Shown: positions 8,167-17,740, numbered from the stretch's first letter. The stretch: 43,262 bases of DNA from Nocardia testacea NBRC 100365 (GCF_000308775.1 NZ_BAGJ01000052.1:1-43262), one strand, 5' to 3'. Numbers and translations: made by a program. The notes: generated by a model not told the origin, from the letters alone.

Positions 8167-10716
8167 ATGGCGGTGATCTACCCGACCGGTGCGGCACCGG
8201 CCGTACCTGCCACCGAGTTCTTCGGCCGGGAGCGCGAACTCGCACGCCTGGAAGACCTGCTGCGTTCCGGCTCGGCACGGCTGATCACCCTGATAGGGCC
8301 CGGCGGTATCGGTAAGACCGCACTGGCCGCCGAAGCGACACGCCGAATTCACCGTGCCGAACCGGACCGGCCGCTGTACTGGGCGCGCCTGGCCGAGCTC
8401 GAACGCGACTGCGGCGAGTGTGCCGAGAACGTGCTGCGCTCGGTGGCGCGGACCGATATCAGCGATCCGGACACCCTGGATGTGGCGGTGGGCCCGCCGG
8501 CCGGCGCGATCGCCGAGCACGCGATCCTGGTGCTGGACAATTGCGAACATGTGCTCGTGGCGGCGGGTCGCGCGGTGATCGAGCTGCTCGCCGTCGCCCC
8601 GGGGCTCACCCTGCTGGCCACCAGCCGTGAGCCGATCGGCTGGGCCGACGAATACCTCCTCGCCGTGCCGCCGCTGGCGGCCTCCGAATCGCTGCAGCTG
8701 TTCCGGCAGCGCGCCGAACTCACCGGATGTCCCGTATCCGACAATCCGGACCAGCTCGAGCTCGTACGCCGGATCTGCCGCCGGGTCGACCACAATCCGC
8801 TGTTCCTGCGGCTCGCCGCCGCCCGGCTGCGCCACCAGCCGCCCGCCATGGTGCTCGCCGAGCTCAGCGGCGACGCCGCCGATCAGCGCATGCGCTGGTC
8901 GCAGAGCGCGCGGGCGGGCACCGAACGGCGGCATCGCGGGGTCTACGACGTGATCGCCTGGTCGTTCGATCTGTGCACCGTCGAGGAGCAGGTGCTGTTG
9001 CGGCGCATGTCGGTATTCGCGGCCGGATACGAAACCGACGGGGTCGTGCCGCAGCGCAACGGAGTCGAACCGGCCGCCGTGGTAGCGGTGTGCGCGGATG
9101 GGGCATTGCCCGCCGGACGGGTGGCTCCGCTGCTGGAGCGGCTGGCCGAACGCTCCCTGGTCTCGACCTTCCGCACCGAGACGAACGTGCGCTGGTACCT
9201 GGTGGAGAGCGTGCGGCTGTTCGCCGGCGAGAGGTTGCGCCGGGAACCGGCCGAGGCGGCCCGGATCGCCGCCCGGCATCGCCGCTATCACCGCGATCGA
9301 GTGGTCGAGGCACGGTCGCTCTGGTACGGGCCGGGCGACCGTTCGTGGCTCGACTGGGCGCGGACCTCCTGGGACGACATCCTGATCGGTATCGAATCCG
9401 GGCTGACCGACCCCGACGAGGCATTGGTCGGCCTGGAGACGGCTTCGGTGTTGCTGTCGGTATGGGTGCCGTTCGTCAAGGGCGGCAGCCGGGCGCTGAC
9501 CAGGCTCACCGCGCAAGCGCTCGAGGTCACCCGCGCCGACGGGGTCACCGAACACCACATCAGAGCCACCGCGCTGCTCGGCTGGTACTACCTGTGGCAG
9601 GGCGAGGCCGATCGGGCGGCTGCCCTGCTGGACGAGTGTGTGGCCGGCCCTGCCGCGGCCGGCGTGGGTGATTCTTCGTGGCGGGATACACCGGGAACAG
9701 ATATCGGCCTGCCCGCGTCGGTCGAATGGATACGCGGCCTGGAACTGATGCTGTTCCGGCTGGATCCGCGCGCGGTGACGGTACTGGAACGGGCCGGTCG
9801 CAAGTTCACCGCGCAGGGTGACCGGGTCGGGGTGGAACGCGGCCAGATCTTCGCGGCGCTCGCGGCTTCCATGCTGAGTGATCCGGAACAGGCCGACCGG
9901 ATCACCCGTCGCCACCTGGAACGATCGGTGGCCTCGGGGTCTTCGCTGGCCGCCCGGTGGGCCCGGGTGCCGCGGACACTGGCACTCGCGCGTTCGGCCG
10001 ACCCCGCCGCCGCTCTGGAACCTGCCCATATGGTGGTGTCGCGGATGGCTGCGGGCCGCAACACCTGGATGACCTCGTGGTCGGTAGCGGTGTGCATGCT
10101 GGTGCTGACGCAGGTGCTCGCGGGGGATCCCGCCGCGCTGGGTGCCGCGGCGGCCATCCGCATCCGTGCCACCGAACTGGCCTGGCTGGTCGGGGTTTTC
10201 CGGGCCTGCCACCGCTCGATGGGGGTGTGTATCGAGCGGGTGCCGATGGTGGTGCTCGGTGTGCGCCGGGCGACCGAGGTCGCCACGGCGGTCATCGGGC
10301 CGGCGGATTTCGCCGTCGCCGAGCAACGGGGCGGGCAGTTCCGCCCCGGTGGCGACGCGGTACAGGAGTATCTGCGTCGCCGTTGGCCGGTGCGTCCGGT
10401 CGCGGTGGACACACCGGTCGATCGTGGGGAATCGGCCGATTCACGCTGGCGGAGCTTATCGCCGGCCGAACGCGAGGTCGCGGTGCTGGCGGCCGCGGGC
10501 TGGCCGAACAGTGCCATCGCCGAGCGGCGGGGTAGCTCGGTGCGCACGGTGGACGCTCAGGTCGCCAGCGTCCGCCAGAAGCTCGTGATCGGCTCCCGGC
10601 GCCAGATACCGGATCATATTCCGGCCTATCTCGCCGGGGCGGTGGACGCCGAACGCGCTACCGCCGCGGTACGTTCCCGTAACCGGCGGCGTACGCCGCG
10701 CCTGCCCGGCCGGTAG
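8167..10716 (+). CDS. Large ATP-binding LuxR-type regulator (LAL-like)
   Basis: 849 residues. A STAND/AAA-type P-loop NTPase lies at the N-terminus, with Walker A GPGGIGKT (44-51) and Walker B ILVLDNCEH (Asp124). A winged-helix and helical repeat region follow. The C-terminal LuxR HTH (about 764-810) contains LSPAEREVAVLAAAGWPNSA and RTVDAQVASVRQKL. Proteins of this kind switch between ADP- and ATP-bound states on binding a ligand and activate transcription. The target is unknown; neither flanking gene belongs to an obvious secondary metabolite cluster. The second HTH helix is atypical (IAERRGSSVRTVDAQ), so DNA specificity may differ from standard LuxR regulators. The ATG has no ribosome binding site and lies 8 nt from a -10-like hexamer. 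Confidence 0.85.
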   Translation: MAVIYPTGAAPAVPATEFFGRERELARLEDLLRSGSARLITLIGPGGIGKTALAAEATRRIHRAEPDRPLYWARLAELERDCGECAENVLRSVARTDISDPDTLDVAVGPPAGAIAEHAILVLDNCEHVLVAAGRAVIELLAVAPGLTLLATSREPIGWADEYLLAVPPLAASESLQLFRQRAELTGCPVSDNPDQLELVRRICRRVDHNPLFLRLAAARLRHQPPAMVLAELSGDAADQRMRWSQSARAGTERRHRGVYDVIAWSFDLCTVEEQVLLRRMSVFAAGYETDGVVPQRNGVEPAAVVAVCADGALPAGRVAPLLERLAERSLVSTFRTETNVRWYLVESVRLFAGERLRREPAEAARIAARHRRYHRDRVVEARSLWYGPGDRSWLDWARTSWDDILIGIESGLTDPDEALVGLETASVLLSVWVPFVKGGSRALTRLTAQALEVTRADGVTEHHIRATALLGWYYLWQGEADRAAALLDECVAGPAAAGVGDSSWRDTPGTDIGLPASVEWIRGLELMLFRLDPRAVTVLERAGRKFTAQGDRVGVERGQIFAALAASMLSDPEQADRITRRHLERSVASGSSLAARWARVPRTLALARSADPAAALEPAHMVVSRMAAGRNTWMTSWSVAVCMLVLTQVLAGDPAALGAAAAIRIRATELAWLVGVFRACHRSMGVCIERVPMVVLGVRRATEVATAVIGPADFAVAEQRGGQFRPGGDAVQEYLRRRWPVRPVAVDTPVDRGESADSRWRSLSPAEREVAVLAAAGWPNSAIAERRGSSVRTVDAQVASVRQKLVIGSRRQIPDHIPAYLAGAVDAERATAAVRSRNRRRTPRLPGR

Positions 10717-10735
10717 TGATCGCGCGGCGCTCACC

Positions 10736-11050
10736 TCACCGGCAGGCGTAGTAGTACGGCTTGTAGGCGCAGATGTCGAGGTAGCCGCCCTGATCGCTGT
10801 CGTAGGTGAAGCTGCGCTCGGCCGGGATCGCGTGCACCGGCTCGCTGCGGTTGCTGGGATCGCTCGGCAGATCGTGGGTGTCGCCGTAGCTGCCTTTGCC
10901 CGGGTGGGAGTCGTCGCGGCTGCTGTGGCCGGGGACGTCGGCGAGCGCCGTCTGGGGGGCGAGGGTGGCGGGGATCGCGGCGAGCGCGCCGGCCAGTACG
11001 GTGGCGGCGGCGATTCTCTTCACGAATCCGAAGGTGCGGGTGATGGTCAT
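10736..11050 (-). CDS. Small secreted hypothetical protein
   Basis: 104 residues with a Sec signal peptide: basic n-region (TRTFGFVKR), hydrophobic core about 13-30, and cleavage expected after ALA at residue 37. The mature part is about 67 residues, rich in Asp/Ser/Gly/His, and ends in a Tyr-rich segment with two cysteines (DICAYKPYYYACR) that could form a disulfide outside the cell. I do not recognise the family. A ribosome binding site (GGAGC) precedes the ATG, and the upstream region holds the perfect palindrome GTAGAACTTCTAC at 11076-11088. It is convergent with the LuxR-type gene. Confidence 0.7.
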   Translation of the reverse strand: MTITRTFGFVKRIAAATVLAGALAAIPATLAPQTALADVPGHSSRDDSHPGKGSYGDTHDLPSDPSNRSEPVHAIPAERSFTYDSDQGGYLDICAYKPYYYACR

Positions 11051-11688
11051 GGTGTGCTCCGTTCTGTCCCGGCATGTAGAACTTCTACGGTGAGTCGATG
11101 TATGTGGGTCCGTAGTTCTATGTGCCGCTGTTTAACGGTACGGTACACGAGTGTTTGAATAAGCGTCTATGCATTTCCCAGCGCTGGGAAAGGGGCAACC
11201 GCTGTTCGGGGTCGGGCTACCGCCGGAGATGGGGCCGGGTTCGGCGTCCGTGATCGGGAGGGCGGATGCCGCTTCTTGTACGCGCCGATCACGGTGCCGG
11301 TTCAGGGCCTCGGTATACAGGTCGTTCGCCGGAGGTCGACGGTCGTCTCCGGTCCGACCGGTGGTCGCGCAGTCGACGCAGGCCCTTCGGGCGGGAGCGC
11401 TCGACTCCGTGGTCGAGCCGGTGCGGTATGGTCTACCGCCCTTGACGCCGGGTCGATCGGACGGCCGACCGGACAAGCCTATTGCGGCTGTTCAGCGTGG
11501 TTTTTGGGAGAGTGATGGCATACTGACGCCCTTTCCGGCCCCGGCCGGCGGGCCCGGCAGCCTCGACCCCGGATCCGGCCGGTCGTCGTCCGGCCGCTAT
11601 CGCCGCATTCCGGCCGAGTCACGGGCGTCCGCACGTATGCGACGTCGAACTGCGCCGAGGTCGCGGCGCGTTTCCGGTCCGCGCCGTT
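11051..11688. other. 638-bp gene-free stretch with palindromes
   Basis: I see no convincing gene. It holds GTAGAACTTCTAC (11076-11088) and a related half-copy GTAGTTCTA (11112-11120) upstream of the small secreted gene. A perfect 18-bp palindrome, arms TTTCCCAGC and GCTGGGAAA, lies at 11174-11191. Two tandem hairpins follow, 11399-11418 (7-bp stem) and 11423-11439 (6-bp stem). Open frames here have arginine-rich, non-protein-like composition. Confidence 0.5.
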
Positions 11689-14157
11689 TCAGGCGGACGG
11701 GCCGGGCCAGCGCCAGTCCGCCACCTCGGGAATGTCCTCGCCGTGCTCGCGAGTCCAGGTGCGGGCCCGCAGACGTGCGTCGACCATCTGCTGGCGCAGC
11801 CCCGCCGCCTGCTGGCGCAGCGCCGGCACCCGGTCGATCACATCCATCACCAGGTGGAAGCGGTCGAGGTCATTGAGCATGACCATGTCGAACGGGGTCG
11901 TGGTGGTGCCGCGTTCCTTGTAGCCCCGCACATGCAGACCCGAATGGTTGGTGCGGCGGTAGGTGAGCCGGTGGATCAGCCACGGATAACCATGGAAGGC
12001 GAAGATCACCGGAGAGTCCCGGGTGAACAGGGTGTCGAATTCGCTGTCCGGTAGCCCGTGCGGATGTTCGCCGGCCGGGAGCAGCCGCATCAGATCGACC
12101 ACGTTCACCACCCGCACCCGCAGCCAGGGCAGCTCCGCGCGCAGGATCGCCGCGGCGGCCAGGGTTTCCAGGGTCGGTACGTCACCGGCGCAGGCGAGGA
12201 CCACGTCGGGGGTGGTCGCCGGCTCGTCGCGATGGCCCGCCCACTCCCAGATGCCGATACCCCGGGCGCAGTGCAGTGCGGCATCGGTGGGCCCGAGCCA
12301 ATCCGGTTGCGGTTGTTTACCGGCCACGACGACGTTCACGTGGTGCCGGGAGCGCAGGCAGTGGTCGTACACCGACAGCAGGGTATTGGCGTCCGGCGGC
12401 AGATACACCCGCACGATCTCGGGTTTCTTGTTGAGCACCACGTCGAGGAAGCCGGGGTCCTGATGGGTGAAACCGTTGTGGTCCTGGCGCCACACATGCG
12501 ACGACAGCAGATAGTTCAGACTCGCCAGCGGCTGCCGCCACGGCACCGCCGCGCTCGCGTCCAGCCATTTCGCGTGCTGGTTGAACATGGCGTCCACGAT
12601 GTGCACGAACGCCTCGTAGCAGGTGAACACCCCGTGCCGGCCCGTGAGCAGATAGCCCTCCAGCAGACCCTGGCACATATGCTCGGACAGCACCTCGATC
12701 ACCCGGCCGCGGCGATCCAGTTTCTCGTCGTGGACGCCGATCTCGGCCTGCCAGTTGCGTCCGGTGACCGCGAGGATGTCCTGCAGCCGGTTGCTGGCCA
12801 GCTCATCGGGAGCGAAGGTCAGGAAATTATCGGGATTGTGCGCGGTGACCTCCCGCAACCAGCCGCCGAGTACCCGGGTCGCCTCGTGCGACGTCCGGCC
12901 CGGCTCGGTGACGTCGACCGCATGACCCCGCCAGTCGGGCAACCGCAGATCCCGCACCAGCGCACCCCCGTTGGCCACCGGGTTGGCGCTCATCCGGCGG
13001 CTCCCGGGCGGGACGAGCCGCCGCAATTCCGAGACGGGCGCCCCGGTCTCGTCGAACAGTTCCTCGGGCCGGTAGGAGTGCAGCCATTCCTCGAGCACCG
13101 CCCGGTGCGACGCGTCGTCCCGGGCGCCCGGCAGCGGGACCTGGTGGGCGCGGAAAGTGCCCTCCACCGGATCGCCGTCCACGATCGGCGGCCCGGTCCA
13201 GCCCTTCGGGGTGCGCAGCACGATCATCGGCCAGTGCGGGCGGGTGGTTTCACTGCCGTCCCGGGCGGCGCGCTGGATCTGCGCGATCCGCTCCAGGCAG
13301 GTGTCCATGGCGGCGGCCATGTCCTGATGTACCCGGGCCGGCTCGGCGCCGGCGACGATCAGCGGTTCGTAGCCGTAGCCCCGCAGCAGAGAGACCAGCT
13401 CGTCCTCGGGGATACGGGCCAGCAGAGTCGGATTGGCGATCTTGTACTCGTTGAGGGCGAGAATCGGCACGACCGCGCCGTCGCGGGCCGGGTTCAGGAA
13501 CTTGTTGCAATGCCAACTGCCCGCGAGTGGACCGGTTTCGGCCTCGCCGTCGCCCACGACGCAGAACACGGTGAGATCCGGGTTGTCCAGTGCGGCCCCG
13601 AACGCGTGCAACAGCGAATAACCCAGTTCGCCGCCCTCGTGGAAGGAACCCGGAGTCTCCGGTGCGCAATGGCTGGGAACGCCCCCGGGAAAGGAGAACT
13701 GGGCGAACAACGCACTCATGCCCTCGCCGTCTCGGGGCACATGGCTGTACAGCTCGGAATAGGTGCCCTCCAGCCAGGCGCAGGCGTTCGGGCCGGGACC
13801 GCCGTGCCCGGGCCCGGCGACGAACACAGCGTTCAGATCCCGTGCCATGATGGCGCGATTGGCGTGCACCCAGACCAGATTCAGGCCCGGTACGGTGCCG
13901 AAATGACCGAGCAGCCGGGGTTTGATGTGCTCCGGGGCCAATGGTTCGCGCACCAGCGGGTTCGCCATCAGATAGATCTGCCCCACCGACAGGTAGTTGG
14001 CGGCCCGCCACCACGCGTCGAGGCATTCCAGCTCCTCGGGTTCCAAGGGACCCTCGGCCGCCGACAGCACATAGGGCCGGGGCGCGACGGATTCACCGCC
14101 GTGACTGCCCACATTGTCGGCACTGGTGTCCCCGCCTGCACTCGCCAACTGCGTCAT
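11689..14157 (-). CDS. xfp: Phosphoketolase (xylulose-5-phosphate/fructose-6-phosphate)
   Basis: Thiamine diphosphate enzyme of 822 residues, near the usual 790-830. It splits xylulose 5-phosphate (and often fructose 6-phosphate) with phosphate into acetyl phosphate plus glyceraldehyde 3-phosphate (or erythrose 4-phosphate), in the cytosol. The N-terminal region has [18 protein letters not shown] and [27 protein letters not shown] and the ThDP motif GDGEAETG (about 201-208) follow, and the middle domain has [20 protein letters not shown]. The ATG at 14155-14157 has AGGAGG 8 nt upstream, the strongest ribosome binding site in the window, pointing to high expression. No acetate kinase or phosphotransacetylase gene lies beside it. 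Confidence 0.96.
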   Translation of the reverse strand: MTQLASAGGDTSADNVGSHGGESVAPRPYVLSAAEGPLEPEELECLDAWWRAANYLSVGQIYLMANPLVREPLAPEHIKPRLLGHFGTVPGLNLVWVHANRAIMARDLNAVFVAGPGHGGPGPNACAWLEGTYSELYSHVPRDGEGMSALFAQFSFPGGVPSHCAPETPGSFHEGGELGYSLLHAFGAALDNPDLTVFCVVGDGEAETGPLAGSWHCNKFLNPARDGAVVPILALNEYKIANPTLLARIPEDELVSLLRGYGYEPLIVAGAEPARVHQDMAAAMDTCLERIAQIQRAARDGSETTRPHWPMIVLRTPKGWTGPPIVDGDPVEGTFRAHQVPLPGARDDASHRAVLEEWLHSYRPEELFDETGAPVSELRRLVPPGSRRMSANPVANGGALVRDLRLPDWRGHAVDVTEPGRTSHEATRVLGGWLREVTAHNPDNFLTFAPDELASNRLQDILAVTGRNWQAEIGVHDEKLDRRGRVIEVLSEHMCQGLLEGYLLTGRHGVFTCYEAFVHIVDAMFNQHAKWLDASAAVPWRQPLASLNYLLSSHVWRQDHNGFTHQDPGFLDVVLNKKPEIVRVYLPPDANTLLSVYDHCLRSRHHVNVVVAGKQPQPDWLGPTDAALHCARGIGIWEWAGHRDEPATTPDVVLACAGDVPTLETLAAAAILRAELPWLRVRVVNVVDLMRLLPAGEHPHGLPDSEFDTLFTRDSPVIFAFHGYPWLIHRLTYRRTNHSGLHVRGYKERGTTTTPFDMVMLNDLDRFHLVMDVIDRVPALRQQAAGLRQQMVDARLRARTWTREHGEDIPEVADWRWPGPSA

Positions 14158-14597
14158 ACGCCTAACCTCCTGGAGGTCGTGGTCGCGCCGGGCTACCGCA
14201 CCCCGAGTGCGGACTGCCACCACGATAGCCGGAGGTGTGCCACACTGCCCTCGGTTCGCTGATGGCGGCCGGCGGAACTTCTCTGCTCTCATCCACGCCT
14301 TACCCGTACCGCGCAGCGGAAACCGGTGCCGGCGCGGGGATCCGGCGGATGCGGAACCCGCGGAGCCTCCGGCCGCTCCGTCCGACCCGCGCCGAGCCGT
14401 GCGGTATCCCGCCTCGATCGGATCCCGGCCGGAGATCCGTCGCTCGCCGGGACCACGGCGGCCGTGCGGACGGCTCGGGCAGGAGCAGGCATCTCGCGGA
14501 TGGCTCCGCCGATCCGAGCCCGCGCGGTCGAGGATGCTCCGAGCCGAACCCGGTTCTTCGTGCCGGCCCCTCGCCGCCCGGCGGTAGGGTGCGGCAC
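14158..14597. other. 440-bp divergent intergenic region
   Basis: Lies between the phosphoketolase gene (-) and the FKBP lipoprotein gene (+). Frames here are rich in Arg/Pro and look non-coding. The only element I can point to is TAGGGT (14585-14590), a -10-like hexamer 7 nt before the lipoprotein ATG. I see no clear operator. Confidence 0.4.
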
Positions 14598-15167
14598 ATG
14601 CAGACAATCGGCAGGATCCTCGCTGTCACCGCCGTCGCCGCGGCCGCCTTCGGCCTCGGCGGATGCGGCTCCGACGACTCCGGCGGCACCACGACCACCG
14701 CCACGACGGCCGATTCGTCCGCCGCGCCGGGGCAGACCGCACCCGCCGCATCGAAAGGCCGCGAATGCACGGCCGACGATATCGACGTGCAGGGTGGATT
14801 CGGCGAAGTCCCGCAGATCACCCTGCCCGACGACTGTGATCCCCCGAAACAGCTCGTGACCAAGGACCTGGTGCCCGGCTCGGGCCCCGGTGCCGCCCCC
14901 GGGCAGCAACTGACCATGAACTACGCCCTGGTCACCTGGTCGGACAAAGAGAAACTGGACTCGTCGTTCGACCGCGGTGAACCTTTCGAACTCACTCTCG
15001 GCGACGGAATGGTCATCCCCGGCTGGGAGCAGGGCCTCGAAGGTGTCCGGCAGGGTGCCCGCCGGTTGCTGATCATCCCGCCCGACCTGGGCTACGGCGC
15101 GGGCGGCAACGGAGTGAAACCGAACGAGACCCTGGTCTTCGTCACCGACGCCGTATCCGTGCAGTAA
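14598..15167 (+). CDS. FKBP-type peptidyl-prolyl isomerase lipoprotein
   Basis: 189 residues. A lipoprotein signal peptide ends in LGGC with the lipidated cysteine at residue 23, so the protein is anchored outside the cytoplasmic membrane. A Ser/Thr/Ala linker follows, and an FKBP domain occupies about residues 85-189: [61 protein letters not shown]. It should catalyse cis-trans isomerisation at prolines of exported proteins. The ATG at 14598 lacks a good ribosome binding site and has TAGGGT 7 nt upstream, consistent with leaderless expression. Lying before tig puts two prolyl isomerases of different compartments side by side. Confidence 0.9.
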   Translation: MQTIGRILAVTAVAAAAFGLGGCGSDDSGGTTTTATTADSSAAPGQTAPAASKGRECTADDIDVQGGFGEVPQITLPDDCDPPKQLVTKDLVPGSGPGAAPGQQLTMNYALVTWSDKEKLDSSFDRGEPFELTLGDGMVIPGWEQGLEGVRQGARRLLIIPPDLGYGAGGNGVKPNETLVFVTDAVSVQ

Positions 15168-15456
15168 TTTCTCCGGCGCCGCAGGCCGGGGCCCACCCGG
15201 AGTAGCCGGTAGGGGTGTAGGGACGAAGGGGGGAGGTCGGGGCATCCGCACCCACCAGGGTGCAGGGGGCGGGACCCGGTCAACTACCCTGGTCGGGATG
15301 CGTATCCCGGGCGCGTGAAACCGCAGGTGCTCGCCGCTCCGGACGGTACGCCGGGGGCGCGTACCCACGCGTCGTCGCCAGACCACGCGCCATCACCCGG
15401 CCACCAGCACGGATATCGTGCGGGCCGGCGAACACGAACCGACGAGAACAAGGAGC

Positions 15457-16836
15457 ATGTCCGTGAAGAGCACCGTCGAGCAGCTGAGCCCGACCCGGGT
15501 CCGGATCAATGTCGAGGTGCCCTTCGAGGAGCTGAAGCCGGACTTCGATCGCGCCTACAAGGCCCTGGCCAAGCAGGTGCGCATTCCCGGCTTCCGTCCG
15601 GGTAAGGCGCCGGCCAAGCTGCTCGAGGCGCGTCTGGGCCGCGGCGCGGTGCTGGAGCAGGTCGTCAACGACGCCCTGCCCGGCCGCTACAGCGAGGCCG
15701 TCACCACCTCCGAGGTCAAGGTCATCGGCCAGCCGGAGATCGAGATCACCAAGATCGAGGACGGGCAGGAACTGGCCTTCACCGCCGAGGTGGACGTCCG
15801 GCCGGAGATCGCTCTGCCCGAGGACTACAGCACCATCGCGGTCACCGTGGACGCCATCGAGATCACCGATGCCGATATCGATGAGCAGCTGCAGTCGCTG
15901 CGTCAGCGTTTCGGCACCCTCACCGGTGTCGAACGCCCCGTTCAGGACGGCGATTTCGTTTCCATCGATCTGTCCGCCACGGTCGGCGGGGAAGAGGTGC
16001 CGGAGGCCGCGACCACCGGGCTGTCGCACGAGGTCGGGTCGGGGCAGCTCATCGAGGGCCTGGACGAGACCCTGATCGGGATGTCGGCCGGTGAGTCCAA
16101 GGAGTTCACCTCCACCCTGGTCGCCGGCGAGCACGCCGGGCAGGAAGCCACCATCACGGTGACCCTCGGTTCGGTCAAGGAACGTGAACTGCCCGAGGCC
16201 GATGACGAGTTCGCCCAGCTCGCCAGCGAATTCGACACCATCGACGAACTGAAGGACGATCTGCGCTCCCGCGTCGAGCGGGTCAAGAAGGTGCAGCAGG
16301 CCGGCGATATCCGCGACAAGGTGCTCGAGCAGCTGCTCGACAGCGTCGAGGTGCCGCTGCCCGAGGCCGTGGTGAAGGCCGAAATCGACGCCGTCGAGCA
16401 CGACGCCATCCACGGCTTCGACCATGACGAGGCCAAGTTCGCCGAGGCGCTGGAGGCACAGGGCTCGAGCCGTGCAGAGTTCGACGCCGACACCAAGGAG
16501 GCCGCCGAGAAATCGGTCAAGACCCAGCTGCTGCTGGACGCGGTCGCCGAGGCGGAGGGCACCCAGGTCGGCCAGGAGGAGCTCACCGAGCGCATCCTGT
16601 TCCAGGCCCAGCGCTACGGGATGGCGCCCGAGCAGTTCATCCAGCAGGTGCAGCAGGCCGGCCAGCTCGGGGCCGTCTTCGCCGACGTCCGCCGCGGCAA
16701 GGCCCTGGCGGAGGTCGTCGGCAAGGTGACGGTCACCGATTCCGAGGGCAACAAGGTCGACACCGACGAAATGTTCGGCACCGCCAAGGAATCCGACGAG
16801 GAGACCACCGAAGAGGCCACCTCCGACGCGGAGTGA
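15457..16836 (+). CDS. tig: Trigger factor
   Basis: Ribosome-associated chaperone and prolyl isomerase of 459 residues. The N-terminal ribosome-binding domain carries GFRPGKAP near residue 46. The FKBP-like domain is at about 150-245 ([19 protein letters not shown], then [14 protein letters not shown]), and the C-terminal helical chaperone domain follows. The tail is strongly acidic ([15 protein letters not shown]), as in other actinobacteria. The ATG at 15457 has AAGGAG just upstream. A 289-bp region before it has one weak inverted repeat (CCAGGGT at 15255-15261 with ACCCTGG at 15286-15292) and no tRNA. It heads the tig-clpP1-clpP2-clpX order. Confidence 0.97.
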   Translation: MSVKSTVEQLSPTRVRINVEVPFEELKPDFDRAYKALAKQVRIPGFRPGKAPAKLLEARLGRGAVLEQVVNDALPGRYSEAVTTSEVKVIGQPEIEITKIEDGQELAFTAEVDVRPEIALPEDYSTIAVTVDAIEITDADIDEQLQSLRQRFGTLTGVERPVQDGDFVSIDLSATVGGEEVPEAATTGLSHEVGSGQLIEGLDETLIGMSAGESKEFTSTLVAGEHAGQEATITVTLGSVKERELPEADDEFAQLASEFDTIDELKDDLRSRVERVKKVQQAGDIRDKVLEQLLDSVEVPLPEAVVKAEIDAVEHDAIHGFDHDEAKFAEALEAQGSSRAEFDADTKEAAEKSVKTQLLLDAVAEAEGTQVGQEELTERILFQAQRYGMAPEQFIQQVQQAGQLGAVFADVRRGKALAEVVGKVTVTDSEGNKVDTDEMFGTAKESDEETTEEATSDAE

Positions 16837-17137
16837 CCACGTGAGAATTGCGGGTAGGAAGCCCTGAGACCTAGGCGGTGTTGGCAATCCGGAGACAGAA
16901 GATCGACAATCGTCCCCGGTACGCGCACATCCGAAGCCTCCGGGGTTCCTGCTTTCCCCGAGGACCGGGCGGTTTCCGTCGGGCGTTCTGCCTGGTTATC
17001 GCAGGACGCCGGTGCACCCGGTGTGGTGGGATGGCGCTCGGGGGTGGGGAGCGGTGAGCTGGTTCGCGGAGGATCGCGGGTGAGCCGGCTCGCACAGGCG
17101 AGAAGTGGGCTCGCTCGTGAAGGTGCTGTGTTTTTTG

Positions 17138-17255
17138 GCGGCGCCTTCGGCGCCGCGGGGTTGAGGCCCCCTTGTGTCTCGCCGTTTCGGCCTCGGGACT
17201 CGCGGCTTCGCCGCATGCGCTTTCGAGGCCGAAACGGCGAGACGGGCCTCAACCC
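17138..17255 (-). repeat. Composite hairpin repeat, copy 1 (inverted)
   Basis: Read on the minus strand: GGGTTGAGGCCC (complement of 17244-17255) opens a long hairpin whose arms are 17224-17243 and 17176-17195 (20 bp, perfect) plus 17244-17255 and 17158-17169 (12 bp, perfect), with a 6-nt bulge at 17170-17175. The loop holds a small hairpin GCGGC-GAA-GCCGC. It ends in the GC hairpin GCGGCGCC-GAA-GGCGCCGC (17138-17156), followed on that strand by six A. Confidence 0.85.
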
Positions 17256-17480
17256 TTGGAGGTGTCTCGCAAAACTCGACGCATGTGGTTGCGTCGCACA
17301 CCGAACTTCCGACTTCGGGTTGATCACGCCTGTCTCTGATGGCACGCAGGAGGCGGCCCACTGCGTTGTGGCGCATGGCGAGCCCTGGAGTGGAGGCCGC
17401 ATTTGCCCGCAGAAGCTGGAACGGCCTCCCGCCACGAACGGCCGCATCGCCCGGGTTCCGAGTTCAGCGAGGCCCATCAA

Positions 17481-17632
17481 GGGTTGCGGCCCGTTCCGTC
17501 CCTTTGCCGAAGGTGCTCAACGGTCGCACCCGCGGACGGCCGACCGCACATTGCATGCGCCGAAGGCGCGAGTCTCGGGCCCTGAACAGCGGGACCGAGG
17601 GGGCCGCAACCCCGCGGCGCCGGAGGCGCCGC
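17481..17632 (+). repeat. Composite hairpin repeat, copy 2
   Basis: The outer arms, 17481-17502 and 17591-17612, pair at 19 of 22 positions, including a perfect GGGTTGCGGCCC/GGGCCGCAACCC. The loop carries the hairpin GCGCC-GAA-GGCGC (17557-17569), whose flanks match copy 1 with one base pair swapped (C-G for G-C). The terminal GC hairpin is GCGGCGCC-GGA-GGCGCCGC at 17614-17632. AT-rich sequence ending TATATT follows immediately. Confidence 0.85.
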
Positions 17633-17635
17633 AAT

Positions 17636-17701
17636 CTATATTGCGCTCTGAGCGAATCGGGGTGGTACCGGGAGTTCGGTGCCGCCCTGCTTCGTTAATG
17701 T
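17636..17701 (+). promoter_or_regulatory. Probable clpP1P2 promoter region with ClgR-like palindrome
   Basis: The perfect palindrome CGCTC-T-GAGCG at 17644-17654 has the CGC-N5-GCG form of ClgR boxes, the activator of clp genes in actinobacteria; the match to the full ClgR consensus is only partial. TAATGT at 17696-17701 could be the -10, which would place the palindrome near -60, suitable for an activator. TATATT at 17636-17641 is an alternative -10. Confidence 0.4.
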
Positions 17702-17740
17702 TTGTGACAGCAACGAGCCGGCGAGAGAAGGCAGGTATCC

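Larger units (their letters stand above)
16837..17740. other. 904-bp intergenic region between tig and clpP1, rich in repeats
   Basis: No convincing gene. It contains two copies of a composite hairpin element in opposite orientation (17138-17255 and 17481-17632). Between them are a hairpin with 7-bp stem at 17277-17296 and a smaller one after it. After them comes a short palindrome (17644-17654) and a probable clpP1 promoter. Frames through the repeats read open but are built of arginine- and proline-rich, palindromic sequence. The first 300 bp (16837-17137) show nothing distinct. Confidence 0.6.

Noticed and set aside
11169..11688. Protein-coding gene on the + strand between the small secreted gene and phosphoketolase
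   Set aside because: The frame is arginine- and serine-rich, continues antisense into the phosphoketolase gene, and has no ribosome binding site.
14235..14597. N-terminal extension of the FKBP lipoprotein from an upstream in-frame start
   Set aside because: It would bury the lipoprotein signal peptide and lipobox behind 120 Arg/Pro-rich residues; the ATG at 14598 gives a normal lipoprotein.
15168..15456. tRNA gene upstream of tig, as found near tig in some actinobacteria
   Set aside because: No T-loop GTTCRAxYC segment with a pairing acceptor stem is present; only a weak inverted repeat.
17131..17156. Reading T6 plus GC hairpin of repeat copy 1 as an intrinsic terminator
   Set aside because: On the + strand the T run comes before the hairpin, and on the - strand the hairpin is followed by A, so neither strand has hairpin then U.
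16837..17740. Long open frames on both strands of the tig-clpP1 spacer as candidate genes
   Set aside because: They run through palindromic repeats, have Arg/Pro-rich composition, no ribosome binding sites and no recognisable domain; high GC keeps frames open by chance.
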